The notes under the pieces: model-generated
The model's input: only the letters and a program-made list of their open reading frames with translations
What the model was told of the DNA's origin: nothing
Database searches by the model: none
Program-made: the position numbers and the translations under genes
From: Clostridium ganghwense
Lineage (GTDB): Bacteria > Bacillota > Clostridia > Clostridiales > Clostridiaceae
NCBI RefSeq assembly: GCF_026735165.1
Contig: NZ_JAPQES010000001.1
Coordinates: forward strand, 62,001-126,000
DNA: 64,000 bases
Direction: 5' to 3'
Shown here: positions 36,051 to 45,399 of the stretch, piece by piece
Layout: each line of letters begins with the position of its first letter
How positions within the stretch are numbered: the first letter of the stretch is position 1

Positions 36051-37400
36051 TTAATCTATTGGATCTTCAAATCCTAAAAAAGCTGTAGCTATAAACCCTG
36101 CTCCATATGCTGATACTACACCAATCAAATATAATAGAGGTTTATTAGTTATTACAGTTAATGGTAGTCCTGATAGTCCCATGCTAGTTGAAGCAACATT
36201 TAAAGCTGCTTGAACTGCTCCACCAAAAGCTCCACCTATACATGCTCCTATAAACGGCTTTCCAAGTGGTAATGTAACGCCATATATTAAAGGTTCCCCT
36301 ATTCCCATAATGCCTACTGGAAGAGCGGATGCTATAGTTTTCTTTAATCTCTTGCTCTTAGTTTTAACAAGAACTGCAATAGCTGCTCCTACTTGTCCTG
36401 CACCTGCCATAGCTAGTATAGGAAGTAATAAATTTTCTCCTGTAGCCTTTAATAAATCTGCATGAATTGGAGTTAATCCTTGATGTAACCCTGTCATAAC
36501 AAGTGGTAAGAAGGTTCCGCCTAAAATAAATCCCGTTATAGCTCCACCACCAGCAATAGCTGTTTTAACAGCTGAACCTATAGAATCTGAAATAACTCCA
36601 CCTGCTGGCTGTAGTACAAATATTGCAACAAAACTTGATACTAGAACAACTATTAAAGGTGTTAAAAATAAATCTAAAACCTCTGGTACAACTTTTCTAA
36701 CCTTCTTTTCAAACCAGCTTGAAAAAGCTACTACTAATAAAACAGCTATAATTCCACCTCTACCTGGTAACAAAGCTTTTCCACCTATTGCAACTTTTGC
36801 AAGAGCTGGTGAAGTGATAACTGCTGCCATTGTACCACCAAGCATTGGTGAACCACCAAATTCTTTTGCAGCATTTACACCAACAAATAAGTTGAGTCCA
36901 AAAAATACAGCACCACCTATTACTACTAAAATTCCACCAAATGTAGTCTTTGCAAACGCTCCATTAGTGGCCTTAATTGCCATATTATTTATTCCCATTA
37001 CAAGACCACAACCAATAAATGCAGGTATAAGTGGTATAAAAATACTTGCTATCTTTCTAAGTAATAGTTTAAAAGGAGTTGCATTTTTCGCCTTAATTTC
37101 ATCATGCCTTATTTTTGCTTCATCTAATTCTCCAACCTTCATACCAGTGATTACTCCAAGTTCATTTGCAACTTTTGTTACTCTACCAGGTCCAAGGATT
37201 ATTTGGATTTGTCCTCCTTGTTCTACCAATCCCATAACCCCTTCAACTTTTTTTAAAGCTTCCTTATCAATCACTTCTTCATCAACAATGTCTAATCTAA
37301 GACGGGTCATACAATAAGCAACTGAGACTATATTTTCTTTTCCTCCTACAACCTGCAGAACATGCTCAGCAATATCTTTAGGTTTAATTGAATTAGACAT
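36051..37400 (-). CDS. PTS EIIBC, MurP-like (MurNAc/MurNAc-GlcNAc)
   Basis: A 449-residue membrane transporter. EIIB is N-terminal with the phospho-Cys at residue 30 (VAYCMTRLRL); EIIC (~105-449) has the sucrose/trehalose/MurP signatures VMTGLHQGLTPIHADLL, GIGEPLIYGVTLPLGKPF and PLLYLIG. This domain order differs from nagE (EIICB). In S. aureus and B. subtilis, MurP-type EIIBC imports MurNAc-GlcNAc or MurNAc. Placement next to mupG supports MurNAc-GlcNAc here; a sucrose- or beta-glucoside-type transporter is the alternative. Its leader carries a RAT, and it depends on a separate EIIA. Confidence 0.88.
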   Translation of the reverse strand: MSNSIKPKDIAEHVLQVVGGKENIVSVAYCMTRLRLDIVDEEVIDKEALKKVEGVMGLVEQGGQIQIILGPGRVTKVANELGVITGMKVGELDEAKIRHDEIKAKNATPFKLLLRKIASIFIPLIPAFIGCGLVMGINNMAIKATNGAFAKTTFGGILVVIGGAVFFGLNLFVGVNAAKEFGGSPMLGGTMAAVITSPALAKVAIGGKALLPGRGGIIAVLLVVAFSSWFEKKVRKVVPEVLDLFLTPLIVVLVSSFVAIFVLQPAGGVISDSIGSAVKTAIAGGGAITGFILGGTFLPLVMTGLHQGLTPIHADLLKATGENLLLPILAMAGAGQVGAAIAVLVKTKSKRLKKTIASALPVGIMGIGEPLIYGVTLPLGKPFIGACIGGAFGGAVQAALNVASTSMGLSGLPLTVITNKPLLYLIGVVSAYGAGFIATAFLGFEDPID

Positions 37401-37425
37401 ACAATGATACCTCCTTTTAATATAA

Positions 37426-37501
37426 ATAAAAAAAGAGCTCAGAAAATATAAAGTCTTTCTCTCTATTTTCTAAGCTCTTATGTGCATTGATAGTAACACA
37501 C
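37426..37501 (-). promoter_or_regulatory. RAT antiterminator and terminator in the EIIBC leader
   Basis: Minus strand GTGTGTTACTATC...GCACATAAGAGC (37501-37474) is RAT-like and overlaps the 5' arm of a terminator, AAGAGCTTAGAAAATA/TATTTTCTGAGCTCTT with a 15-base loop and seven T (37479-37426). There is no clear separate promoter in front, so it may be read through from the EIIA gene. Confidence 0.88.
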
Positions 37502-37604
37502 TTTCGTTATAAAAATATACAAACCATAAAATTGTATATCATGTATACACTTATATAATATGTTAATAAATAAATTATATGCTATTTTCAGTATATTTTA
37601 TAGC

Positions 37605-38084
37605 TTATTTAGTTTTATAAGTTACAACTTCATCTGCTCCTGCTCTTACATCTTTATCAATACTAAAATTCAATTCATCTATAATTTCCATATTAGTTAT
37701 TAAAACAGGAGTGATTAATGAACATCCTTTTTCTTCAATAGCTTGTCTATTTATTCTTATAATAGGTTCTCCTTTTTTTACTCTTTTTCCTTCTTCAGCT
37801 ATTCTTTCAAATCCATAACCATTCAATGCTACAGTATCAAGACCTATATGCACTAATATTTCAGCTCTATTTTCTAAAACTAGAGCAAAAGCATGATTTG
37901 TCTTGAAAATCATCTTCAAAACTCCATCTGCTGGTGCTACTATTGTATCTCCTGTTGAATCTATAGCAACTCCATCTCCTACTAGTCTTTGAGAAAAAAC
38001 TTCATCTGGTACCTTTGATAAGTCTATAACTTTTCCATCTACTGGTGCAACAAGTTTAAATGCCTTTTTAAAAAATCCAAACAT
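37605..38084 (-). CDS. PTS glucose-type EIIA (Crr-like)
   Basis: A 159-residue cytoplasmic phosphocarrier. Seen: AFKLVAPVDGKVIDLSKV, FSQRLVGDGVAID, His64 in KTNHAFAL and phospho-accepting His79 in EILVHIGLDTV, the EIIA-Glc pair. It would accept phosphate from HPr and pass it to the EIIB of both transporters in the locus, since neither has a fused EIIA. It is the first gene of the locus, with its own consensus promoter and RAT leader. GGAGGAAT ribosome site before ATG 38084. Confidence 0.95.
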   Translation of the reverse strand: MFGFFKKAFKLVAPVDGKVIDLSKVPDEVFSQRLVGDGVAIDSTGDTIVAPADGVLKMIFKTNHAFALVLENRAEILVHIGLDTVALNGYGFERIAEEGKRVKKGEPIIRINRQAIEEKGCSLITPVLITNMEIIDELNFSIDKDVRAGADEVVTYKTK

Positions 38085-38130
38085 ATAAATTCCTCCTAAA
38101 TAAGTTTATACTTAATTAATTTACTTTAAA

Positions 38131-38184
38131 ACAAAAGGCATGAGTCCCAAAGACTCATGCCATATTTAACAGTTACACGTCATG
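38131..38184 (-). promoter_or_regulatory. RAT antiterminator and terminator in the EIIA leader
   Basis: Minus strand CATGACGTGTAACTG...TATGGCATGAGTC (38184-38152) is RAT-like. It overlaps terminator GGCATGAGTC/GACTCATGCC (loop TTTGG) followed by TTTTGTTTT (38161-38131). The RAT starts almost at the predicted transcription start. Confidence 0.92.
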
Positions 38185-38188
38185 TTTA

Positions 38189-38217
38189 ATTATAAATGGT
38201 ATAAATATCTATGTCAA
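38189..38217 (-). promoter_or_regulatory. Consensus promoter of the amino-sugar PTS locus
   Basis: Minus strand TTGACA (38217-38212), 17-base spacer, TATAAT (38194-38189): a fully consensus sigma-A promoter. Start expected near 38182. Such strength fits control by attenuation rather than by repression. Confidence 0.9.
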
Positions 38218-40053
38218 TAACTCTTTGAAAAATTCATCATATTTTACATTTCCTACATTTATTATAATTAGATTATTAACACATCTAGTTATTCCAGTAT
38301 AAATAATCTCTTCTATCATCTCTTCTGTATTATCTATAATAAGTATTAAAGTGTCTGCCTCCCATCCCTTAAAGCTGTGAATAGTAGTTAACTTTATTTT
38401 ATCACTATTCATTTTAAAATTGTATTTTCTACTATCTCTAATTCTTTGAATTTCTCTTTTTAATCTCTTATTATATTTGTTTTTTTCTATTGTATTTTCA
38501 AAATTATTAATTAATCTTGCCTTAACTTTATTATATTCTTCTTCCGACTCAAAGGTGGTTTCGGTTTCATAACCTCTTTCTGATTTTATATAAAAATCTA
38601 TCTTTTTTAAATTTTTAATTGATGATCCTATAATACATATATCACTAAGCTTTATCTTCTCTTTATATATTATAAAATGTATTTTATTAAATATTTCCCT
38701 TAATTCAAAACTATCAAAATAAAAATATTCTATTATACCTTTATCATCCCACATAGTTTTCTGTATATTAAAAGTCTTTACTTCATCTACATTATACTTT
38801 GAAGCTAGAAATTCTTTCTGAAATTTAATTGCCAAAATTACTAACTTAGTTGAAAGTCTAAAAGATTGATCCAAAACATTCCATGCCCCTAAAACATTAG
38901 TTTGAGAAGTTCTATTTTCTTCAAGCTGTCTCATATAGATGTTTTGTTTTTCATCTCCAAAAAGAACATACTCACCATTTTTCTTCAAAAAATATTTTTT
39001 TATAATTCTAAGCCATTCCAATTTATAATCTTGCACTTCATCAATAAATATAGCATCATATCTTTCTATTCTATTCTTTGCAGATTCTAAGTATTTACCA
39101 AGTTCCTCACTATCAAAATCACAATGCCACTTAAAAGGAATTGCTAAATTATTTAACTGAAATTTTATAAACCTGTGATAATTGTTTATCTCAAAATCTA
39201 CTGGATTAAATTCTTCTCTAATAGAATTCATTTTTTCATATATATAATTTTTTAAAGTTATATTATATGTTAAAATTAAAATTTTATTTTTTGTTCTTAT
39301 ATTTGCATTTACAGCTCTTTGTGCCAACATTAAGGTTTTTCCTGAACCTGCAACACCTTTGATTTTTTTACTGCCTGCTCTACTTTTCATAAGCTTAATT
39401 TGTTTATTACTATAGTTAATACTTTTTCCACAATCTCTTGTATGTATATGTGGTTGCAATAATGCCTTTATACTCTCATATGTTTTGTCATCAAAACTTT
39501 TGTTAAAAGAAGAACCATACATGTGATTTCTCGTCAAAAATTCATAAAAAATTTCCCTTTCAAGAGAATCTTTCCCTATAATTTCAACTTCTTCATATTC
39601 AGTATCCCTATTCAAAAACAACTCTCTTTTTACCTTAGCAACACTTTCATTGTGAAAATATATCCCGCATTGTATCAAATTATATACTTCTTTATTTTCT
39701 ATACTTTTTTTTAATAAGCTTTCATTATGTAAATCATACATATTATTTTTATACTCTTTTACTTGTTCAAAAGGAGACTTAAATACATTAAAATCTCTTT
39801 TCTTCCTAAAACCCCTACTTCTATTCCAATAATAATCTTCTAACTTCCAATCCTTCACTCCAATTATAATTATTCCATATTTTTTTTTTATTATTACAAT
39901 TTGAGGCTTGTCCCCATTTAAGTTTGGCTTAAAAAATACTTCATAAGCATTATCCAGTTCACTATTTAAAAATTCTAATAGAGATTTTTCTCCTTCCGTT
40001 ACTTCTATACTTTTTTCATTTATTTCTTCTAGACTTGGAAATAACTTAGCCAA
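38209..40053 (-). CDS. NERD domain UvrD/SF1-type helicase
   Basis: A 614-residue protein. The N-terminal ~140 residues form a NERD nuclease-like domain (GEKSLLEFLN, PQIVIIKKKYGIIIIGVKDWKL). The SF1 helicase has Walker A GVAGSGKTLMLAQRA (~230-245), Walker B DAIFIDEVQDY, motif III GDEKQNIYMRQ, motif V TIHSFKGWEAD and motif VI YTGITRC. The catalytic KxW triad of NERD (IVKxW) is present as VKDW. Stand-alone NERD helicases act in DNA repair or phage defence in some systems; no partner gene is seen. Its 3' end overlaps the EIIA promoter. Confidence 0.88.
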   Translation of the reverse strand: MAKLFPSLEEINEKSIEVTEGEKSLLEFLNSELDNAYEVFFKPNLNGDKPQIVIIKKKYGIIIIGVKDWKLEDYYWNRSRGFRKKRDFNVFKSPFEQVKEYKNNMYDLHNESLLKKSIENKEVYNLIQCGIYFHNESVAKVKRELFLNRDTEYEEVEIIGKDSLEREIFYEFLTRNHMYGSSFNKSFDDKTYESIKALLQPHIHTRDCGKSINYSNKQIKLMKSRAGSKKIKGVAGSGKTLMLAQRAVNANIRTKNKILILTYNITLKNYIYEKMNSIREEFNPVDFEINNYHRFIKFQLNNLAIPFKWHCDFDSEELGKYLESAKNRIERYDAIFIDEVQDYKLEWLRIIKKYFLKKNGEYVLFGDEKQNIYMRQLEENRTSQTNVLGAWNVLDQSFRLSTKLVILAIKFQKEFLASKYNVDEVKTFNIQKTMWDDKGIIEYFYFDSFELREIFNKIHFIIYKEKIKLSDICIIGSSIKNLKKIDFYIKSERGYETETTFESEEEYNKVKARLINNFENTIEKNKYNKRLKREIQRIRDSRKYNFKMNSDKIKLTTIHSFKGWEADTLILIIDNTEEMIEEIIYTGITRCVNNLIIINVGNVKYDEFFKELLT

Positions 40054-40282
40054 AACATCACCTCAATATCATAATTATTTTTAATTTATATCTAAGAATA
40101 TTTTACCATACAAGTAATATTTTTTAAAATATTTACAATTCTTTTTTATCTTTAATTTTTTTTAATATTGATATATAATTATTTTTTGGAAATATTTTTA
40201 TTATAATCTGAATTATATACTATAAAAAACCTAAAAATTTTAGTAAAATAAGTATAAATATAAGAAGAAAGGATTTAAAGAA

Positions 40283-41140
40283 TTGGGTGATTTTGTATTA
40301 AATTTAGGAATTAAATTTCAAACAGTAAGTATTTTAGTTAAACTTATCATAACTATAGCTCTATTCATTTTACTTCATCTAATTAATAGAAGTACATTTA
40401 AAGTTATTAACAGAATCAATTGGAGCTCTCATCAAACAATAAAATATAAAAAAATATTTTCTGTAATTAATAAAATATTTTTTATATTACTTATAATTCC
40501 AATATGGATATATGAATCTAAAGATATCCTTACATTTCTAGGACTATTTTCTGCTGGTTTAGCTTTTGCTTTTAAGGACCTAGTGTCAAATTTTCTTGGA
40601 TGGCTTATTATAAACTCTCATAAACCTTTTCAAGTAGGAGATAGAATTAAAATTGGAGACAGTATTGGAGATATATTAGAAATAGATTGGTTTTATACTA
40701 CCATTATCGAAGTTACACAGACTAATAAGACTTACGGTCAAAGTACTGGAAGACTTGTATATATTCCAAATATAAAATTACTTTCAGTTGAAGTAATAAA
40801 CGAAACAAATACTTTTCCATATACATGGAATGAACTTGAGATTACACTAACCCTTAATAGCAATTGGAAAAAAGCTAAAGATTTAATAATGAACATTGCA
40901 AAAAATGAACTTGGTAATATTGAAGAAGATGCTAAACATTCTTTAGAAATAGCTTCTAAAACTCATCCTATTTATTATCAAAATCTTTCACATACAATTT
41001 ACACTTCTATTGATGTTGGGAAAATAGTTTTAACCTTAAGATTTATTTGTAGATCTAGAAATTTTAGAAATATAGAACATAATATTGTTGAAAGTATTCT
41101 TACTGAATTTGAAAAACAAAAGGATATCAATATGCTATAA
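40283..41140 (+). CDS. Small-conductance mechanosensitive channel (MscS family)
   Basis: A 285-residue channel with three N-terminal helices and the MscS beta domain. The pore helix and following segment FSAGLAFAFKDLVSNFLGWLII, then PFQVGDRIKIGDSIGDILEIDW, match the family; the C-terminal part is the cytoplasmic cage. It opens under membrane tension and releases solutes on osmotic downshock. The start is most likely TTG at 40283, 12 bases after AAGAAAGGA; no ATG or GTG is available near it. Monocistronic. Confidence 0.9.
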   Translation: MGDFVLNLGIKFQTVSILVKLIITIALFILLHLINRSTFKVINRINWSSHQTIKYKKIFSVINKIFFILLIIPIWIYESKDILTFLGLFSAGLAFAFKDLVSNFLGWLIINSHKPFQVGDRIKIGDSIGDILEIDWFYTTIIEVTQTNKTYGQSTGRLVYIPNIKLLSVEVINETNTFPYTWNELEITLTLNSNWKKAKDLIMNIAKNELGNIEEDAKHSLEIASKTHPIYYQNLSHTIYTSIDVGKIVLTLRFICRSRNFRNIEHNIVESILTEFEKQKDINML

Positions 41141-41162
41141 TTTATCAGGTGTATTACTACTA

Positions 41163-41206
41163 AAAAATAAAAACTATCTTTTTCACAAGATAGTTTTTAT
41201 TTTTTT
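41163..41206. terminator. Terminator after mscS
   Basis: AATAAAAACTATCTT and AAGATAGTTTTTATT arms with TTTCAC loop and T7. It lies between the convergent mscS and PAP2 genes and could serve both. Confidence 0.88.
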
Positions 41207-41241
41207 ATATGTTATAATCTTAATTTTTAAATGTATTTTAA

Positions 41242-41907
41242 TTAATTCTCCAATTTGTTTTTCATTATCAAAGTTGAGAACTGTTTCTTTATCCATGTAT
41301 CTACATCATCCATACGCATGACACTAACCACTCTAACAATAATTTCTCCTAATACTATGGCAAATATCACATCTAAAACTACATGCTGCTTAATAAATAA
41401 TGTAGATAATATTATTAATATTCCTATAATATTTACAGGTAAAGTAATTTTTTTATTTTTTTCAACTTCACTTATTCCCTTCATAACAAAATAAGTAGTT
41501 AATACATGTAAACTTGGAAAACAGTTATAAGGATTATCCGTTTTATAAATTATCCCTACTAGTTTTATCAATATATCACTTTCACCAAGTACTGGTCTCG
41601 AAACTGCTGTTTGAAAAAAATAAAATATGATGTAACTAACAATAAATCCTATATTTAAACAAAGTAATGTTTTATAATAAGCCTTTATATCTTTTATACA
41701 TAAATATACCATTATTAAAAATATAAAAGGATACCATATTATATAAGGAATAATGAAACTCTTTGTAAAAGGAATTACTCGATCTATACTAGTCATCAAA
41801 CTATAAACGCCTCTACTATCATTGTTTAATATCCCATAAAAAATATTTAAAATTGGAATTGATATCATAAGACTTAATGGAATTATATTGTCCTTTAACT
41901 TTTTCAT
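41242..41907 (-). CDS. PAP2-like phosphatase, inositolphosphotransferase-type
   Basis: A 221-residue membrane protein with six helices. Motif C2 is visible as CFPSLHVLTTYF (PS-x-H) and C3 as IKQHVVLDVIFAI (H-xxx-D). Motif C1 (KxxxxxxRP) is reduced to the PVLGE stretch after FQTAVSRPV, so it fits the PAP2_3/Aur1 branch. Family members dephosphorylate phosphatidic acid, undecaprenyl pyrophosphate or related lipids. The lipid here is unknown. ATG 41907 has an AAAGGAGA site. Confidence 0.82.
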   Translation of the reverse strand: MKKLKDNIIPLSLMISIPILNIFYGILNNDSRGVYSLMTSIDRVIPFTKSFIIPYIIWYPFIFLIMVYLCIKDIKAYYKTLLCLNIGFIVSYIIFYFFQTAVSRPVLGESDILIKLVGIIYKTDNPYNCFPSLHVLTTYFVMKGISEVEKNKKITLPVNIIGILIILSTLFIKQHVVLDVIFAIVLGEIIVRVVSVMRMDDVDTWIKKQFSTLIMKNKLEN

Positions 41908-42072
41908 GTAATTTCTCCTTTCTAATAGTCCTTTTTAAAATTATATACAGTCTCTACTATATAATTTTAAATTAATTCTCTTAAAAAATCCTTACCTTAA
42001 TTCTTAATAATTCCTTAAATTTTTACTTATAAAAAGATTTTCTTGTTTTAAATACCTTTATCTTACAAAAGA

Positions 42073-42104
42073 AAAGCCTAGAAGTTTGTATCTTCTAGGT
42101 TTTA
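42073..42104 (-). terminator. Terminator of the citrate synthase gene
   Basis: Minus strand CCTAGAAG and CTTCTAGG arms with an ATACAAA loop, then CTTTTC. It overlaps the stop codon. Confidence 0.8.
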
Positions 42105-43481
42105 TCTTTCCCTTAAATGAATGTATTTACAATTATCTTCTACATTCTTATATGCAGGTCTTATAATTTTAGGTTCACTTGCAACCTGCTCTATTCTATG
42201 AGCACACCATCCTGCCATTCTAGCTGCTGCAAATAATGGTGTATACAATTCTGAAGGTATGTTTAACATATCATATACAAATCCTGAATAAAGATCTACA
42301 TTTGCTGATATATCTTCTCTTCCTTTCATTTCTCTGAAAATCTTAATAGCCGTATCTTCTATATTTCTATAAAGATTAAATTCTTGTACTCTATTTTTTT
42401 CCTGTGCTAATTTCAAAGCTTTTTCTTTTAGCATAACAGCTCTAGGATCTGAAATAGTATATATCGCATGTCCTATACCATATATTAATCCTGATCTATC
42501 AAAAGCTTGTTTTTTTAATATTTTAACAAGATAATTTTCTATTTCATTGATATTTTCCCAGTCGTCTATATTTTCTTTTATATTTTCTATCATACTCTTA
42601 ACCTTAATATTAGCTCCCCCATGCTTAGGCCCTTTTAGTGAACCAACAGCAGCTGCTATAGCGGAATAAGAATCCGTTCCTGTTGATGACACTACATGAG
42701 TGGCAAAAGTTGAATTATTACCTCCACCATGTTCAGCATGTAACACTAATGCCAAATCTAAAAGTTCAGCTTCAGTCCTGGTATAATAATTATCAGGTCT
42801 TATAAGATGTAATATATTCTCAGCCGTTCCAAGCTCAGCTTTAGGTGAATGTATATATAAACTTTTTTCATCATAATAATGAGCCTTAGCTTGATATCCA
42901 TAAGCTATCATTGTAGGAACTCTAGCAATTAATTCTATACTTTGTCTTAATATATTCTTTACACTTATATCATCTGGATTAGTATCAAAAGAATAAGCGA
43001 CAAGTATGCTTCTTTCTAATTTGTTCATTATATTATTACTTGGAAATTTTAAAATCATATCTTCAGTAAAACCATCAGGTAAAGTTCTACATTCTCCTAA
43101 AAGATATTTAAACTCCTCTAATCTATCTTTATTAGGAAGTTCTCCAAAAAGAAGTAAATAACTTACTTCTTCAAATCCAAATCTTTTGTCCCTTTGAAAG
43201 CCCTTAACAATTTCTTTTACATCCATACCTCTATAAGTTAACATACCTTCGTCAGGAATTTTTTTTCCTTCCTTCATTATATATCCATGCACATTTCCAA
43301 TTTCAGTAAGTCCCACTAAAACCCCTGTACCATTTTCATTTCTTAGTCCTCTTTTAATATCATATTCACTATAAAATTGAGAATCAATAACATTATTCTT
43401 TTCAGCTAAAAATGTTAATTCATTTAAAATATTTTCATTAAATACATTATGCGTAAATATACTATCTCTAAAATTAATCAC
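42102..43481 (-). CDS. Citrate synthase (Si-type, long form)
   Basis: A 459-residue citrate/2-methylcitrate synthase. Catalytic residues are visible: His in LHAEHGGGNN, His in YGIGHAIYTISDPRA and Asp in NVDLYSGFVYDM. About 60 residues precede the usual core (LTEIGNVHGYI...LTYRGMDV), as in the long clostridial forms. It condenses oxaloacetate with acetyl-CoA, the entry to the incomplete TCA branch for glutamate synthesis. No aconitase or isocitrate dehydrogenase gene is adjacent. Start is GTG at 43481 with a GGGGGG site. Confidence 0.95.
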   Translation of the reverse strand: MINFRDSIFTHNVFNENILNELTFLAEKNNVIDSQFYSEYDIKRGLRNENGTGVLVGLTEIGNVHGYIMKEGKKIPDEGMLTYRGMDVKEIVKGFQRDKRFGFEEVSYLLLFGELPNKDRLEEFKYLLGECRTLPDGFTEDMILKFPSNNIMNKLERSILVAYSFDTNPDDISVKNILRQSIELIARVPTMIAYGYQAKAHYYDEKSLYIHSPKAELGTAENILHLIRPDNYYTRTEAELLDLALVLHAEHGGGNNSTFATHVVSSTGTDSYSAIAAAVGSLKGPKHGGANIKVKSMIENIKENIDDWENINEIENYLVKILKKQAFDRSGLIYGIGHAIYTISDPRAVMLKEKALKLAQEKNRVQEFNLYRNIEDTAIKIFREMKGREDISANVDLYSGFVYDMLNIPSELYTPLFAAARMAGWCAHRIEQVASEPKIIRPAYKNVEDNCKYIHLRER

Positions 43482-43968
43482 TATTTGTCAGCCCCCCCAT
43501 AAAATAAATAGTTGATTTAATATATTTTACCACATAACAAGCTATTATGAAATAGAATTTTGTGTAAAATTGAATATTTATTTTTCTATTATTTCATTTT
43601 ATTCTGTATTTCTTTCAAAACCATCATTAAAATTCAAAGTCAACAACATTCTCAACGCCTTTTATATTCGCATTTTCCTTTTGTTTAATATATATTTAGA
43701 TACTACAAAATACTTTTAAAATTTTTTCAACTTTGCAATTATTATTTTTAAAATTTCATCTAAATAATCCATTGCACATTTCTATATATTGGTTTGCATT
43801 TTTAATATATTTATATATTTTTTAAAAGTTACACATATTAAAATAAATATATTTTATTCATATGATAGTTGTAATTTTATCTTTTTTTGTTAAACTATAT
43901 CTATATAAACTTTATATACATAAATTATGTATTATTAAAAATTTCATGAGAGATTGGATGTGTTATTA
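43482..43968. other. Divergent intergenic region, no gene seen
   Basis: A 487-bp AT-rich spacer between the divergent citrate synthase and antiporter genes. No frame with a ribosome site, no tRNA and no clear riboswitch stem is visible. It must hold both promoters, but many TATAAT-like sequences prevent a single choice. Confidence 0.6.
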
Positions 43969-45399
43969 ATGGCAGAAGCTATAAATTATGATTCATTACT
44001 AATACTAACCATTTTTGCATTTATAACTCCTATTTTTGTAAATGCTATAAAAAAATTTAGAATACCCTTTGTTGTTGGAGAAATTTTCGTAGGTATTATA
44101 ATAGGAAAAAGCTTTTTAAATCTTGTACACGAAGACATATGGATAAGCTTTTTATCGCACCTGGGTCTGGCTTATCTCATGTTTCTAAGCGGATTAGAAA
44201 TTGATATTGATAGAGTTAGGATTGGAAAAGAAAAAAAGAAAGTAGCTCTTCGTGTACTTATGTGTTTTGGAATGTTTGGCATTTCTCTATTAGTTTCATA
44301 CCTCATGTGTAAACCTATGTATAAATTAGGTATTATTAAAGATATTTTATTTATGACTTTTTTATTTACAGCTGCTGCCCCTGGACTAATTGTTCCATTT
44401 TTAAAGGAAAGAGGGATACTAAACACAGACTACGGACAACTCCTATTAATATATACATTAATTTGTGAATTTGTGTGTTTAATAGCCCTAACACTTATTT
44501 CCTCTACTATTACACATGGATTAACTTATAAAAACTTTTTATTCATAATCTTATTTATAGCAGCATTTATTATCTTTAAAATTATTGAAAAAACTTCACA
44601 TATATTTGATTTATCTTCTTCTTTTTTTTCAAACTTGCATATAGGAGTTCGTGCTGCTTTTGCACTAATGCTTGTGCTTGTAACTATTTCAGATAAAATT
44701 GGTACTGAAATAATATTAGGTTCTTTCCTTGCAGGTTTTATTTTTTCACTTATACTTGATAAACAAAAAGAGGAACTTAAATATGAATTAGATATACTTG
44801 GATATGGATTTCTAATTCCTATATTCTTTATTATGGTTGGTGTTAATCTAGATTTATCTTCTATATTAAAGAATCCTCAAGCTCTTTTAAATATACCACT
44901 ATTCTTACTTGTAATATTTACAGTTAAACTAATACCATCACTACTTATGAACTTTACATATGATTTTAATAAAGCTATATCTGGTGCTTTTATATTTTCT
45001 TCACAACTTAGCTTATTAATAGTTGGTGCACAAATGGCTTATAATTTACAAATTATTACTGCTGCAGACTATTCCTCCTTCGTTGTTACAACAGTTATAT
45101 CATGTATATTATTTCCTCTTTGCTTTGATATAATATTTAAGTCTGACAATATTAAAGAATCAGCAAATTCATCTGTTAATAAGATATGCATTATGGAAAT
45201 AGTGCCAATGAATGAAGAATTATTCGACAAATCATTAAAAGAGATTGATTTTCCTTATAAGTTCAGAGTTTTTATGATAGTAAGAAATAATATTGAAATA
45301 TTACCAGTAGCAGATACAAAGATATTAAAGGGTGATAGACTTATTATTGCTGGACTAGCAAATAAATCAGAAGATGTAATAAAATTGTTAAACGGGTAA
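43969..45399 (+). CDS. CPA2 family monovalent cation/proton antiporter with TrkA-C domain
   Basis: A 476-residue protein: Na+/H+ exchanger domain (~10-390; PFVVGEIFVGIIIGKSF, LAYLMFLSGLEIDI, GSFLAGFIFSLIL, FIMVGVNLDL) and TrkA-C domain (~400-476; EELFDKSLKEI...ILKGDRLIIAGLAN). The KefB/KefC-type RCK_N nucleotide-binding domain is absent. It exchanges K+ or Na+ for protons; which is unknown. A TTG 15 bases upstream is in frame, but ATG 43969 is preferred; its ribosome site is weak (GGATGTG). Confidence 0.9.
   Translation: MAEAINYDSLLILTIFAFITPIFVNAIKKFRIPFVVGEIFVGIIIGKSFLNLVHEDIWISFLSHLGLAYLMFLSGLEIDIDRVRIGKEKKKVALRVLMCFGMFGISLLVSYLMCKPMYKLGIIKDILFMTFLFTAAAPGLIVPFLKERGILNTDYGQLLLIYTLICEFVCLIALTLISSTITHGLTYKNFLFIILFIAAFIIFKIIEKTSHIFDLSSSFFSNLHIGVRAAFALMLVLVTISDKIGTEIILGSFLAGFIFSLILDKQKEELKYELDILGYGFLIPIFFIMVGVNLDLSSILKNPQALLNIPLFLLVIFTVKLIPSLLMNFTYDFNKAISGAFIFSSQLSLLIVGAQMAYNLQIITAADYSSFVVTTVISCILFPLCFDIIFKSDNIKESANSSVNKICIMEIVPMNEELFDKSLKEIDFPYKFRVFMIVRNNIEILPVADTKILKGDRLIIAGLANKSEDVIKLLNG

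Noticed and set aside
36814-37317. Plus-strand frame of 167 codons
   Set aside because: It is the antisense shadow of the EIIBC gene, whose family signatures are on the minus strand; it has no ribosome site or recognisable motif.
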